A DNA stretch of 24,677 nucleotides from Clostridiales bacterium (GCA_021200895.1 JAJQFX010000192.1:1-24677); one strand, 5' to 3'. Shown: positions 1 to 6,841, counted from the first letter of the stretch. Made by a program: numbers and translations. Notes: generated by a model from the sequence alone, not told the origin.

Positions 1-5
1 TGAAC

Positions 6-38
6 CGTGTCCAATTTCTACCCCCTCCGTGTCCAGTT
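6..38. repeat. Two copies of a GTGTCCA-containing repeat
   Basis: CGTGTCCAATTT (from base 6) and CGTGTCCAGTTTT (from base 28) are direct near-copies 22 bp apart in a gene-free stretch. Repeated short motifs like this occur at insertion sequence ends (for example IS21-type) and at phage regulatory sites. The window begins here, so the left context that would decide is missing. Confidence 0.4.
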
Positions 39-55
39 TTAGTTTATCACTTCAC

Positions 56-165
56 GGGGGCTTTTTTCTGGACGGCGATGGGGTGCAAATTCTGGGGGTG
101 TTTTTCCTGGAACTATAGGGGGTCAAATTTTCCGGGGCGTTTTCTGGAAAATGGCAGGTGGTGCC
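56..165. repeat. Degenerate tandem repeat, unit about 39 bp
   Basis: Three head-to-tail units can be read: 56-93, 94-133 and a shorter third at 134-165. Each starts with a G4-5 run, continues with a T-rich stretch ending in CTGGA, and the first two end in GGGGT(G)CAAATT. The same GGGGTCAAA word recurs in the terminator arm at 232-240. No convincing coding frame covers the area; the only open frame on the minus strand (52-240) has no family features. Function is unknown. Candidates are regulator or transposase binding sites downstream of the early operon. Confidence 0.5.
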
Positions 166-223
166 TTTTTTGAAATGGCCTTGTTCTGAAAACGGCGGCG
201 GATTCCACGCTGCGTTTTGGCGC

Positions 224-283
224 AAAAAGACCGGGGTCAAAATTTCCGAAATTGTTTCAGGAATTTGAACCCCCGGTCTTTCT
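224..283 (-). terminator. Rho-independent terminator of the leftward early operon
   Basis: Imperfect inverted repeat with arms of about 25 bp (226-251 and 255-281) built around GACCGGGG and CCCCCGGTC. On the minus strand the stem is followed by TTTTTG. It lies 15 bases past the stop codon of the last early gene (298-816). On the plus strand the arm is followed by TCTTTT, so it may work in both directions. Confidence 0.75.
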
Positions 284-297
284 TTTGGGATGCCTGG

Positions 298-816
298 TTA
301 ATACCCATCCTTCTCTGTCCGCTCTACGCTGGCCTGAAATTCTGCGACCATCAGCCTGACCTTTTTGAAGGAATACAGCTTTTCAAGCACTCCGTTGTAA
401 TAGCGGAAGCACTGCATTTTTGAAAAGTGAACCTGATCGGCGATGTTGTCCCAGGTGCAGCAGTCGATGTGGCGCAGCTCCATGATTTCCTTTTCCGTGG
501 AATCAGGGGGCAAAAAGTCCAGCATCTGCATGACGCTCAGGACGGCGCTGGCCTCGATCTCCACCTGTCGGTTGATGCGGTCTTCTATTTCGGCCAGCTT
601 GAAAACCAGGGAGGCGGAGCCGCTGCTTTGGTGTCCCTGCTTTGGCATTCCCGAAAGGCCGGGGCCGGGGATGCTGGGATCGTGCAATTCCCGCCGCAGC
701 TCTTCCAGGCGCTTTGCCAGGACTGCCTTGCGCCTTTTGGCCGTGTAATATTGGCTCAGGTATCGCTTGAGGAAAATGCGGTCATTTTCCGGGATGGTTG
801 GTTGGGTTTTTGGCAT
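298..816 (-). CDS. DUF1492/ArpU-RinA-type phage transcriptional regulator
   Basis: 172 aa. The N-terminal half is charged and helical (about residues 10-50 and 70-100). The C-terminal third has a sigma-like helix-turn-helix: a MELRHIDCCTWDNIADQ segment, then a second helix around FSKMQCFRYYNGVLEKL. This layout matches small phage regulators (DUF1492, ArpU, RinA relatives) that switch on late or packaging genes; the assignment is by pattern, not alignment. It is the last gene of the early operon and directly precedes a terminator, the usual place for a late activator. The start is supported by AAAGGAG about 10 bases upstream. It overlaps the preceding gene by 35 bases. Late genes would lie to the left, outside the window. 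Confidence 0.75.
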   Translation of the reverse strand: MPKTQPTIPENDRIFLKRYLSQYYTAKRRKAVLAKRLEELRRELHDPSIPGPGLSGMPKQGHQSSGSASLVFKLAEIEDRINRQVEIEASAVLSVMQMLDFLPPDSTEKEIMELRHIDCCTWDNIADQVHFSKMQCFRYYNGVLEKLYSFKKVRLMVAEFQASVERTEKDGY

Positions 817-1081
817 TGGTGGTTGTCTCCTTTACTGCTGGGCAGGCATCAGGCGATTTGCTGACGCATAGGGCGTAAACCGAGCCGCCGATGAATGTCA
901 GCTTGTAGAAGGTCTTTTCCTTCCTGTCCCAATCGTGGACGTCGTAGCCCCGGTCATGCAGGATTTCGAGCATCATGTTGATGGTGCTAATCAGGGCTGG
1001 AATCGGTAGCGATTGCATCTGCTTTTTGGCCTGGAGGGCATCGGCCATTTTCTGTTTGGGGAAATCCTTGATTTTACCCAC
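782..1081 (-). CDS. Hypothetical phage protein
   Basis: 99 aa, GTG start chosen because GGAGGT lies 8 bases upstream. No recognised domain. The N-terminal half is basic and helical; the middle segment (KLTFIGGSVYALCVSK) looks like a beta hairpin. The last ~20 residues are low complexity and overlap the start of the downstream regulator gene. It overlaps the end of the VRR-NUC gene by 8 bases, so the two are probably translationally coupled. Function unknown. Confidence 0.7.
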   Translation of the reverse strand: MGKIKDFPKQKMADALQAKKQMQSLPIPALISTINMMLEILHDRGYDVHDWDRKEKTFYKLTFIGGSVYALCVSKSPDACPAVKETTTNAKNPTNHPGK

Positions 1082-1430
1082 CGCCGATCACCTCCGCCAC
1101 CTGTTCCGGGAAGGAAACCACCGCCGCCTTGCCGCCTGCTGCTTTAATGGCCTTTATGGTTTCTTCCTGGAGCCTGGACAGCTTGCCGAGGTACGGCCTC
1201 TTCACCTCGAAGCCGTAGAACCGGCCATTGATGATGGCGCAAATATCCGGGATGCCGCCTCTGCTGTATGGCCCCGCCGCCGCTTTCCAAACGAAGGAAC
1301 GGGGGTAGGTGTTCCTGATCCACTCCATGATGATGGTCTGGTAGGCGCTTTCCGAAGGAAGGCATTCTCGGAGGACTGCGTCCACCTTGTCGCCTGGTAC
1401 TCCGTACCTGTCCTGCAGGTAGCGGCTCAT
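1074..1430 (-). CDS. VRR-NUC domain nuclease (second half of a frame-broken gene)
   Basis: 118 aa from ATG at 1430. A compact PD-(D/E)XK fold: GGIPDICAIINGRFYGFEVKRP holds the candidate catalytic Asp62, Glu75 and Lys77, typical of stand-alone VRR-NUC proteins in Firmicute phages that act on branched or flap DNA during replication or recombination. The open frame continues to a GTG at 1547, but its Pro/Ser-rich translation looks non-coding and that GTG has no Shine-Dalgarno. The ATG at 1430 has only an A-rich AAAGAG touching it. The upstream zinc-ribbon frame (from 1614) runs into this one at an A7 run (1434-1440); loss of one A would fuse them into a single protein of about 180 aa. Family call is solid; start and integrity are not. 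Confidence 0.75.
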   Translation of the reverse strand: MSRYLQDRYGVPGDKVDAVLRECLPSESAYQTIIMEWIRNTYPRSFVWKAAAGPYSRGGIPDICAIINGRFYGFEVKRPYLGKLSRLQEETIKAIKAAGGKAAVVSFPEQVAEVIGGG

Positions 1431-1614
1431 CTCTTTTTTTGGTGAGGGTGCGGCTCTTTCGGCGGATGTCCCCTTTGTTGACGGTGGTGCTGGTGGCGGC
1501 GGCTCTGGTGGCAGCCGGCTTTTTGAGGGGGCCGTTGTTCCTCTCACAGGTGGGGCATACCTGCCTGCCCTCTGGAATGATGGCCCCGCAGCATACGCAT
1601 CTGTCTACGCTCAT
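1431..1614 (-). CDS. Zinc-ribbon N-terminal segment, probably fused to VRR-NUC by frame change
   Basis: Starts at ATG 1614, overlapping the HD gene stop as ATGA. The first residues carry two Cys pairs (CVCC near residue 6 and CPTC near residue 20), a small zinc ribbon. A basic linker follows (KKPAATRAAATSTTV, then RRKSRTLTKK). The frame formally stays open to 1144, but beyond the A7 run (1434-1440) its translation becomes Arg/His/Pro-rich shadow sequence while the VRR-NUC domain continues in the +1 frame. The sensible product is therefore zinc ribbon, linker, nuclease. Whether the join is made by slippage on A7, or is lost by mutation or sequencing error, cannot be told here. Confidence 0.6.
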
Positions 1615-2345
1615 TCGTCCACCTCGTAGGCTGGTGCCTCATAAAATTCCGGGTCGTTTTCCGAATCCGAGAGGGGGGTGTCACTTTTGAAAGCCGCCTT
1701 GTTCCCGCCGTTGTCTTCCATCATGTAGCTGGCCATCATGTCTGCGTTGTGGACTGCCCAGATGAAGGGGTAAGCCTTGAGGGCGTTGGTCAGGCTCAGG
1801 GTGTCGCTGGAATCCGTGAAGCCCATGTGCCACCAGATGGCGTACATCTCCCTGCTGTCGAGCTGGATGTAGGTCTTCACCAGCATGGCGCTCTTGGGGC
1901 CGTGTCCGAGCGGCATCCTGTCGTTCACCGTGTAGAACGGCACCTTCTCCCACTTCCCGGTCTTCTCATTTTTGGCGTTCCGGGTGCTGACCTGGTAGAA
2001 GTAGGTCTTGCAGAGGTCATGGAGTAGGGCGACCAGGGTGACGCTCTCATTGGGGATGGTGTCCACTACCTTCCCGGCCACCACGTAGTCCCAGGCTTTG
2101 GGGAGGCCGTTGCCTTGCCAGCTGTCCGGGTTTCCCAGGCCGGACGGCCTCAAAATGCCCCGCAGCGCATCCAGCACATTGAGGCTGTGCTGCAGGAGGC
2201 CGCCCTCGCAGGACAGGTGGTAGCGGGTGCTGGCCGGGGCGGTGTAAAAATCGCTCTTGCGGATGTACTCCATGAGCTTGTCCATGCCGGGGCGGTTGAT
2301 CGTGGCCATCTCTGCTTCGAATGAGGCGATGTTGTCATTTTTCAT
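1611..2345 (-). CDS. HD-domain phosphohydrolase, phage type
   Basis: 244 aa. Metal-binding His/Asp ligands follow HD order: His43 (RYHLSCEGG), His53 (LLQHSLNV), His109-Asp110 (ALLHDLCK), His148 (LGHGPKS) and His173 (WWHMGF). HD proteins of this kind cleave phosphate from nucleotides or nucleic acids; the substrate here is unknown. It is common in Clostridial phage early regions, where a role in nucleotide pools or defence evasion is plausible but only inferred. Start: AAAGGGG upstream of ATG 2345; it overlaps the preceding small gene by 11 bases. The C-terminal tail (KSDTPLSDSENDPE) is acidic and lies in a DNA segment that recurs at the primase frame break (see findings). Confidence 0.8.
   Translation of the reverse strand: MKNDNIASFEAEMATINRPGMDKLMEYIRKSDFYTAPASTRYHLSCEGGLLQHSLNVLDALRGILRPSGLGNPDSWQGNGLPKAWDYVVAGKVVDTIPNESVTLVALLHDLCKTYFYQVSTRNAKNEKTGKWEKVPFYTVNDRMPLGHGPKSAMLVKTYIQLDSREMYAIWWHMGFTDSSDTLSLTNALKAYPFIWAVHNADMMASYMMEDNGGNKAAFKSDTPLSDSENDPEFYEAPAYEVDE
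1636..1689 (-). repeat. Copy 1 of a segment shared with the primase frame-break site
   Basis: On the minus strand it begins CAAAAGTGACACC and continues CCCCTCTCGGATTCGGAAAACGA. The copy at 4579-4632 starts with the same 13 bases and shares TTCGGAAA and further blocks at equal overall length (54 bases). Here it encodes the acidic tail of the HD protein. Confidence 0.5.
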
Positions 2346-2532
2346 TGTCTTTGTCCCCTTTCTTTCTGTTTGGGTTGCCGTAGGTCAGGGCGGCGATGTA
2401 GGCTTGTGTGAGCTTCAGCGCCTCTTGCTCCGTCGCCTTTGCTCCGAGGCAGGCTCTGTAAAAGACCAGCGTCATTTCTGCAATGGCTCCGAGGCCGTTG
2501 ATCAGGTCTTTCGGGTTAGGGCTGTCCGCCAT
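2335..2532 (-). CDS. Small hypothetical phage protein
   Basis: 65 aa from ATG 2532, chosen over the longer open frame because GGAGGT lies 7 bases upstream and the extension to 2787 translates to Thr/Gly/Trp-rich shadow sequence inside the neighbouring gene. It contains one long amphipathic helix (about residues 8-50, LINGLGAIAEMTLVFYRACLG then EALKLTQAYIAALT) and a basic tail. It resembles the short helical proteins often found beside HD genes in Clostridial prophages. Function unknown. It overlaps its upstream neighbour by 17 bases and the HD gene by 11. Confidence 0.75.
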   Translation of the reverse strand: MADSPNPKDLINGLGAIAEMTLVFYRACLGAKATEQEALKLTQAYIAALTYGNPNRKKGDKDNEK

Positions 2533-3100
2533 CTGGATCACCTCCGATATTGGGCGGGTATTGGAACCCCATGAAGTTCCACTTGTTATCCATCCACCAC
2601 CCGTCAGGGAATTCCTCTGTTGGCGGGTGCCAGAAGGTTCTCTGAATGTCGTTATAAATCCACCGGTTCCCCGGTTTCCCCATCCAGCGGTTGTGCCGTT
2701 GCCAGTATGGGTCAAAGGCTTCTTTGTACGTCCTGTCGTAGATTTGGTACACCAAATCCAGAAACTTGTCGTAGTCCAGGTCTTCAATCAGGGCCTTGCG
2801 GTACTGTTCCTGCAAACCACCGGGCTTTCGTTCCTGTTCCATTATGGCTGCGATCTTCTTCTCCAGCCACTCATTCCCCGCCGTGTCTTTGGGATGCGTA
2901 GGGAATGAAAGGCTGTCAAAGTAGCACTCTGCGAAGAAGTCAGCCAGCTCTGTCAATTCTGAAACCAGGCGCTTGTACGGCTCTGCGTACTTCGTCTGGA
3001 GAACCTCCAGCGGCACCTGCTGCCTGTTGTGCTTCAGCTTCTCAAACAGGGAATCGAAGCGCTCCGAGGTTTCGTGCGTCCACTCATCCTTCTTGCTCAT
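2516..3100 (-). CDS. Hypothetical phage protein, Trp/Asp-rich C-terminus
   Basis: 194 aa. Residues 1-135 look all-helical and charged. The C-terminal part is rich in Trp, Pro, Gly and Asn (QRHNRWMGKPGNRWIYND, then FPDGWWMDNKWNFMGF), suggesting a compact domain or binding surface. No known family was recognised. Start ATG 3100 lies 4 bases after the stop of the zinc-ribbon gene, with a weak GGGGTGAGG upstream, so coupling to the upstream gene is likely. Confidence 0.7.
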   Translation of the reverse strand: MSKKDEWTHETSERFDSLFEKLKHNRQQVPLEVLQTKYAEPYKRLVSELTELADFFAECYFDSLSFPTHPKDTAGNEWLEKKIAAIMEQERKPGGLQEQYRKALIEDLDYDKFLDLVYQIYDRTYKEAFDPYWQRHNRWMGKPGNRWIYNDIQRTFWHPPTEEFPDGWWMDNKWNFMGFQYPPNIGGDPDGGQP

Positions 3101-3104
3101 GGCC

Positions 3105-3716
3105 TCACCCCATGTACCTGCGTTGTTTGGCCACCCATTGGAGGGTGACGGGAGCGCCGCAGATGCAGTCCATGTCGATTTCTGCGTCTTCGATGTTGGT
3201 GTAGCCGAAGCTGTGTTTCTCGCACTTGCTGCAGGTGTATTCGAATCTGACCAGGGGGGCTGTCAGGTCGATGGCGTGGCCGCACCTGCAGGTGAAGGTT
3301 TCCTGCCTGTTCTTCAGGAAGGTGGTGAAGCTCTTCCCGCATTCGGGGCAGTGGAGCCGGAGCAGGCCCCTTGCGCCGAGGGTGTCTTTCTTCCACTGCT
3401 GTGGCCGAGTGACCAGGGTGTCGTTGGCTCCGTTGACCGCCGTTCCGATGGCCTCTGCAGCTTTCCGCATGGATTCCGCCATTGCCTCAGCTATCGGATT
3501 CGGCAGGTCTTCATCCTCATCGTCTTCATCGGGTTCGGCCTGCTGTTCGACCTCTTTCGCTGCCTCTCTGGCCAGAACCTCATCGAAGGCTTCGATGGCC
3601 TGTTCTTTGGCCAGCCGCAGTGCCTTGAGATCCTCGCAGTAGAAGTCCTTCTCGACCTCCGTGTTTCCGAGGTCGGTGCTGGTGCCGATCCTGACGATTG
3701 CTCTGTACTTGATCAT
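3105..3716 (-). CDS. Multi-zinc-ribbon phage protein
   Basis: 203 aa. An N-terminal beta-rich stretch (IKYRAIVRIGTS) is followed by a helical acidic middle (EPDEDDEDEDLPN near residue 62) and three Cys pairs in the C-terminal half: CPEC, CRC after FTCR, CSKC and CIC. Together these suggest two zinc ribbons, used for nucleic-acid or protein contacts. Strong start: AGGAGG 8 bases before ATG 3716. It is the first gene downstream of the repeat array at 3755-4044 on this strand. Function beyond zinc binding is unknown. Confidence 0.75.
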   Translation of the reverse strand: MIKYRAIVRIGTSTDLGNTEVEKDFYCEDLKALRLAKEQAIEAFDEVLAREAAKEVEQQAEPDEDDEDEDLPNPIAEAMAESMRKAAEAIGTAVNGANDTLVTRPQQWKKDTLGARGLLRLHCPECGKSFTTFLKNRQETFTCRCGHAIDLTAPLVRFEYTCSKCEKHSFGYTNIEDAEIDMDCICGAPVTLQWVAKQRRYMG

Positions 3717-3754
3717 TTTGGGTGCCTCCTATGGATGGTTTGTATTTTTGGGCC

Positions 3755-4044
3755 GTTTCACCTATTCGCTGAATTTAGGTGAAATGGCGATTTCCCTTGA
3801 AATCTCCGGGCTTTTCGGCTCTTGCTTCACCTGTTTCACCTATTCTGAAATACACACTCAAATTTTTGAAAGTTTGCAGTTCTGCATGAAATTCGTGCTT
3901 TGTGTAAAACTCTGCAAAAGCAATATGTTAAGGTGAATTAGGTGAAACAGGTGAAACATATATAAGAGAACCGTTGAAATTTCAGGCTTTTTCCGTGTTT
4001 CACCTATTGTTTCACCTACGTTTCACCTACCCGGTAGGTGAAAC
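3755..4044. repeat. Iteron-like GTTTCACCTA array, candidate phage replication origin
   Basis: The gene-free gap 3717-4046 holds eleven exact or near copies of GTTTCACCTA. Forward copies start at 3755, 3824 (degenerate), 3833, 3997, 4009 and 4020. Inverse copies (TAGGTGAAAC) start at 3776, 3930 (degenerate), 3939, 3948 and 4035. The 4020 and 4035 copies form a perfect inverted repeat around CCCGG. An AT-rich stretch without repeats lies in the middle (about 3843-3929). Repeats flanking an AT-rich core, next to a primase-helicase gene, are the classic layout of an iteron-type origin. No initiator protein was identified, so an operator array remains possible. Confidence 0.65.
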
Positions 4045-4046
4045 GC

Positions 4047-4658
4047 TCAGAAGGGCAGCTCTCCGTCATCGTCGTCCAGCTCCGTGAACGCTCCCATCGC
4101 CATCTGCGATGCCGTGGGGCTTGTCACCTCCGATTCGTCGTAGGCTTCCTCTGCTTCGTCCAGGGGGTCATGGTTTTCGGCCAGTTTCCCGATGTGAAAC
4201 TCCACGAACCGGCAGGAGCGCTCTCCGAATCGCCGCATGACGGAATATGTTGCCTTGCCGTTCTTTTCGGTGTATGCCGTGACCAGGCCATTGTCCGCCA
4301 GGTACTTCATGGTCTTTCGGGGGGAATATCCCGCCTTGCTGAGTGCCTGGTTCAGCTGCGATGGGAAGATGTAGACGGTGTTCCCGCTTTCGCTTGTCAT
4401 GCCCAGGCAGGTGCCGATCACGTTGGTGCCGAAGTAGGCTTTATTGGACAGCACCCAGTCCACGATGAACTGCGTTGCGTTCTCATTGACGTCGGTGCTG
4501 TTGTTCTGCACCTGTTCCTCCAGGATGGCTGCGGCCATGCGCTTTGCGGCTTGCCACGATTCTTCCCGGATGCCTACGGCCTGTAAAATTTCCGAATCGC
4601 TTTCCGAAATGGGAGAGGAGGTGTCACTTTTGGCAGGGGGTGAAGAACCAGCTGTCAA
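4047..4658 (-). CDS. C-terminal domain of the DUF927 primase-helicase in a displaced frame
   Basis: 203 codons open from a TTG at 4658, overlapping the 722-aa primase frame by 35 bases in the +1 frame. There is no Shine-Dalgarno before the TTG and no other early start codon, so independent initiation looks poor. From family memory, full-length phage primase/DUF927 proteins continue past the ALADAMIDSWFF segment with a helix (ESWQAAKRMAAAILEEQ), a NATQFIVDWVLSNKAYFG segment and a winged-helix-like stretch (FPSQLNQALSKAGYSPRKTMKYL). That continuation is found here. The protein ends in an acidic SSB-like tip (DDDDGELPF). Either the gene is frameshifted, or both parts are joined by recoding, or they work as separate subunits. 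Confidence 0.65.
   Translation of the reverse strand: MTAGSSPPAKSDTSSPISESDSEILQAVGIREESWQAAKRMAAAILEEQVQNNSTDVNENATQFIVDWVLSNKAYFGTNVIGTCLGMTSESGNTVYIFPSQLNQALSKAGYSPRKTMKYLADNGLVTAYTEKNGKATYSVMRRFGERSCRFVEFHIGKLAENHDPLDEAEEAYDESEVTSPTASQMAMGAFTELDDDDGELPF
4579..4632 (-). repeat. Copy 2 of the shared segment, spanning the primase stop codon
   Basis: On the minus strand it begins CAAAAGTGACACC, identical to the copy at 1689, then CTCCTCTCCCATTTCGGAAAG. The TGA inside this block ends the primase frame. Removing about 34 bases around it, or one C from the C5 run just upstream, would restore the reading frame into the C-terminal domain. Confidence 0.5.
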
Positions 4659-6792
4659 TCATGGCATCGGCCAGGGCCACCGCCGATATGCCGGAAATGT
4701 GGGAGCCGTTCTTTCCGTCGCTGATTGCATGGACGTAGCTTTGCATCCGCTCGTATGCCTCGCAGATGGGGCGCTCTCCAATCTGGATCAGGCGCTCCAC
4801 GAAGGCGGGGCCTGCCCAGCCGCAGTTCATGACGGCCTGCTGGTGCATCAGTCCGGCATCCTGTTCGTTGTCGAACGGGCCGCCGTATATCTCAAGCACA
4901 CGGGTGCTGACGCCTGTCTGCGAGGTTTCGGTGCTGAGGGGTTCCTCCCCGGTGGCCAGGGCGACGGTGCGCCACTGTTTGGTGCTTTGCAGGCCGCCGT
5001 TCTTTGCACCCCTGATTTTGCCGGTGCCGGATGCGATCATGTAAACGATTTTCTCCAGCGCCCCCTGGTTCGTCCCGGCGAGCTGTCGCTCATCTATACC
5101 GAGGGGAAGGTCGCAGAAAAATGCCGCCGTCCGTTCCAGGCCGACCTGCGTGGCGTTGAAGTTGACCATCGGCCTTTCCGGGTCGCCCCAGGCCGAGAGC
5201 GCTGCTTTCAGGGCGGCGGTCTTTCCGCCTTTGGAGCCGCCCCAGTTGTATACAAAGAAGATCCGCTGTTTGACGATCCGCAGCAGCGGCGCTGCGAAGC
5301 TGGCCGCCAGGATGAACCTGAACTTGTTTCTGCCCCGGTGGGGAGCCATTGTTCCGACCCACCCGTCCATCGTCCCGTTCTGGCAGTAGGCGGCGGCCAT
5401 GCCACGCTGCGACGGGTCGATATCCAGGACGATTCCCTTGTCATGGCCGGGGATGAACCTGTTCCCCGGTTGCCATCCGAAGGTGCCGGTGCTGTCCACC
5501 TTTGGGATCACGTCGATGTTCTCTGCCTCCAGCGCTCCCAGGAAGCTGACCACCTTTTTGCTGTTCTCCGAGGTGATTGTGCAGCCCAGGTCTGCGAGGG
5601 CTGTGATTGACCGGCTCTGGAATATCGTTGACCGGGGGTAGATGGCGGTTTGCCATTGGTTGTCCCGCTTGAAGGCCACTTCGATTTTCTCTTCCCCGGT
5701 TTCTATGCTCTGGAGCCGCTGCGTCAGCAGGATGGGCGTTCTGCAGCACAATGTGGGGGTGTACTTCTTTTCGTCGATGAAGCTGATTCCCCGGTCTGAA
5801 TATAGCCAGCCCTCTGGTTGCCGGAGCTGGATGGGTGCGCCGCTGATCACCTCTGGAATCTGTTCATGCTGGTAGTCTACCGGCTGGGCTTCCTTTAAGG
5901 CTTTCTTGATCATGTCCGATGCTTCCTGCTGCCCGTACTTGAGATACAGGTCGGACGGGTCTTTTTCGCCCATCGTGCTGCAGGCCCAGGTGTAAACCTC
6001 TCCGATGAAGCCGCCCTCACGGAGACCGGCACACGCTTTGGCGATGAAGGTGTCGCCGCCCTTGTCCGGCTCATGGTGCAGGTAGAGCTTCAAGTCCTGG
6101 AGAACGTTCGCCTGTTCCGGGTGGAACATGGACGCTCCGGCCACGCCGATGGCGGGGATGCCCATGTACCAGAGGCTTTGGGTGTCGCTTTCGCCCTCCA
6201 CGACTACGGCGTAACCGGCCACGCTGAATTCCGGGATGCGCCATTCTCCATATAGGCAAATCTTCCCGGAGCTGCCCTTGCGCCACCTGAATTCCTTTTT
6301 GCCATAGCGCTTGCGGTAGGTGCTTTCCTCTCCGTCGATGTTATAATAGGGCATCTTCAGCCAGGTCACGCCGTTGCGGTCTTTCCCCGTGGAAAGGCGG
6401 CACCGTTCCTGCAGCCATTTGGTGGGCAGCCGCTTTTCAAAGCCATACTGCTCCACGCTGTATGGCTCAAAGGTCGGGGGCGTGTCCTTTTTTGCAGTCT
6501 TTGGCTTCTCCGTCTGCACTCCGTATTTCTCCAGGATCTCCTTGTAGGCGGTTTTCGTGTCCACCCCGTGGAGCTTGCTCCAGAAGGTGATGAAGTTGCC
6601 GCCGTCATCCTCGGAGAAGCAGTGCCACATCCCTGTCTTCAAATCAGCCGAGAAGCTGTTGTTCCGATCCTGGTGAAACGGGCAGAGGCCGGTGAGGTTG
6701 TCCCCCGCAATTTTATATTTTTCAATCACTGCGGTATATTCCGCCCGGTAGTCTACGATGCTGTCAAGGTCTACCGTTTCCCTTGCCGCCAT
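4624..6792 (-). CDS. Phage primase-helicase: CHC2-like, Toprim and DUF927 domains
   Basis: 722 aa. The N-terminus has a CHC2-type zinc site (CPFH at 37-40, WHC at 56-58); the usual fourth Cys is replaced by Glu/Asp (CFSEDDGG). A Toprim fold follows with EGESD at 199-203 and EPDKGGD at 241-247. The C-terminal half is a DUF927-type P-loop ATPase with Walker A GGSKGGKT at 517-524. The expected role is primer synthesis coupled to DNA unwinding at the phage fork. The frame stops right after ALADAMIDSWFFTPCQK, where family members continue; the missing C-terminal domain lies in the next frame (4047-4658). It sits between the ssDNA-binding candidate and the iteron array. The start at 6792 has only a weak GGTGGTGAAG site. 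Confidence 0.85.
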   Translation of the reverse strand: MAARETVDLDSIVDYRAEYTAVIEKYKIAGDNLTGLCPFHQDRNNSFSADLKTGMWHCFSEDDGGNFITFWSKLHGVDTKTAYKEILEKYGVQTEKPKTAKKDTPPTFEPYSVEQYGFEKRLPTKWLQERCRLSTGKDRNGVTWLKMPYYNIDGEESTYRKRYGKKEFRWRKGSSGKICLYGEWRIPEFSVAGYAVVVEGESDTQSLWYMGIPAIGVAGASMFHPEQANVLQDLKLYLHHEPDKGGDTFIAKACAGLREGGFIGEVYTWACSTMGEKDPSDLYLKYGQQEASDMIKKALKEAQPVDYQHEQIPEVISGAPIQLRQPEGWLYSDRGISFIDEKKYTPTLCCRTPILLTQRLQSIETGEEKIEVAFKRDNQWQTAIYPRSTIFQSRSITALADLGCTITSENSKKVVSFLGALEAENIDVIPKVDSTGTFGWQPGNRFIPGHDKGIVLDIDPSQRGMAAAYCQNGTMDGWVGTMAPHRGRNKFRFILAASFAAPLLRIVKQRIFFVYNWGGSKGGKTAALKAALSAWGDPERPMVNFNATQVGLERTAAFFCDLPLGIDERQLAGTNQGALEKIVYMIASGTGKIRGAKNGGLQSTKQWRTVALATGEEPLSTETSQTGVSTRVLEIYGGPFDNEQDAGLMHQQAVMNCGWAGPAFVERLIQIGERPICEAYERMQSYVHAISDGKNGSHISGISAVALADAMIDSWFFTPCQK

Positions 6793-6826
6793 TTCTTCAC
6801 CACCATCCTGTTTCTGTTATCCCTTC

Positions 6827-6841
6827 ATCCGAGAGGGGGTG
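6827..6841. repeat. Copy 3 (short) of the shared segment
   Basis: ATCCGAGAGGGGGTG in the 101-base gap between the ssDNA-binding candidate and the primase gene. It matches 1665-1680 apart from one extra G there. A C9 run follows at 6848-6856. Nothing else is seen in this gap. Confidence 0.4.

Noticed and set aside
1431..1547. N-terminal extension of VRR-NUC to a GTG at 1547
   Set aside because: The Pro/Ser-rich extension looks non-coding, the GTG has no ribosome binding site, and the zinc-ribbon frame covers the same bases more convincingly.
3755..4044. CRISPR array
   Set aside because: The repeat is only 10 bases, occurs in both orientations and has irregular spacing; no spacer-like units.
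4444..5610. A 388-codon plus-strand open frame
   Set aside because: Antisense to the primase-helicase; low-complexity Val/Gly/Ala translation.
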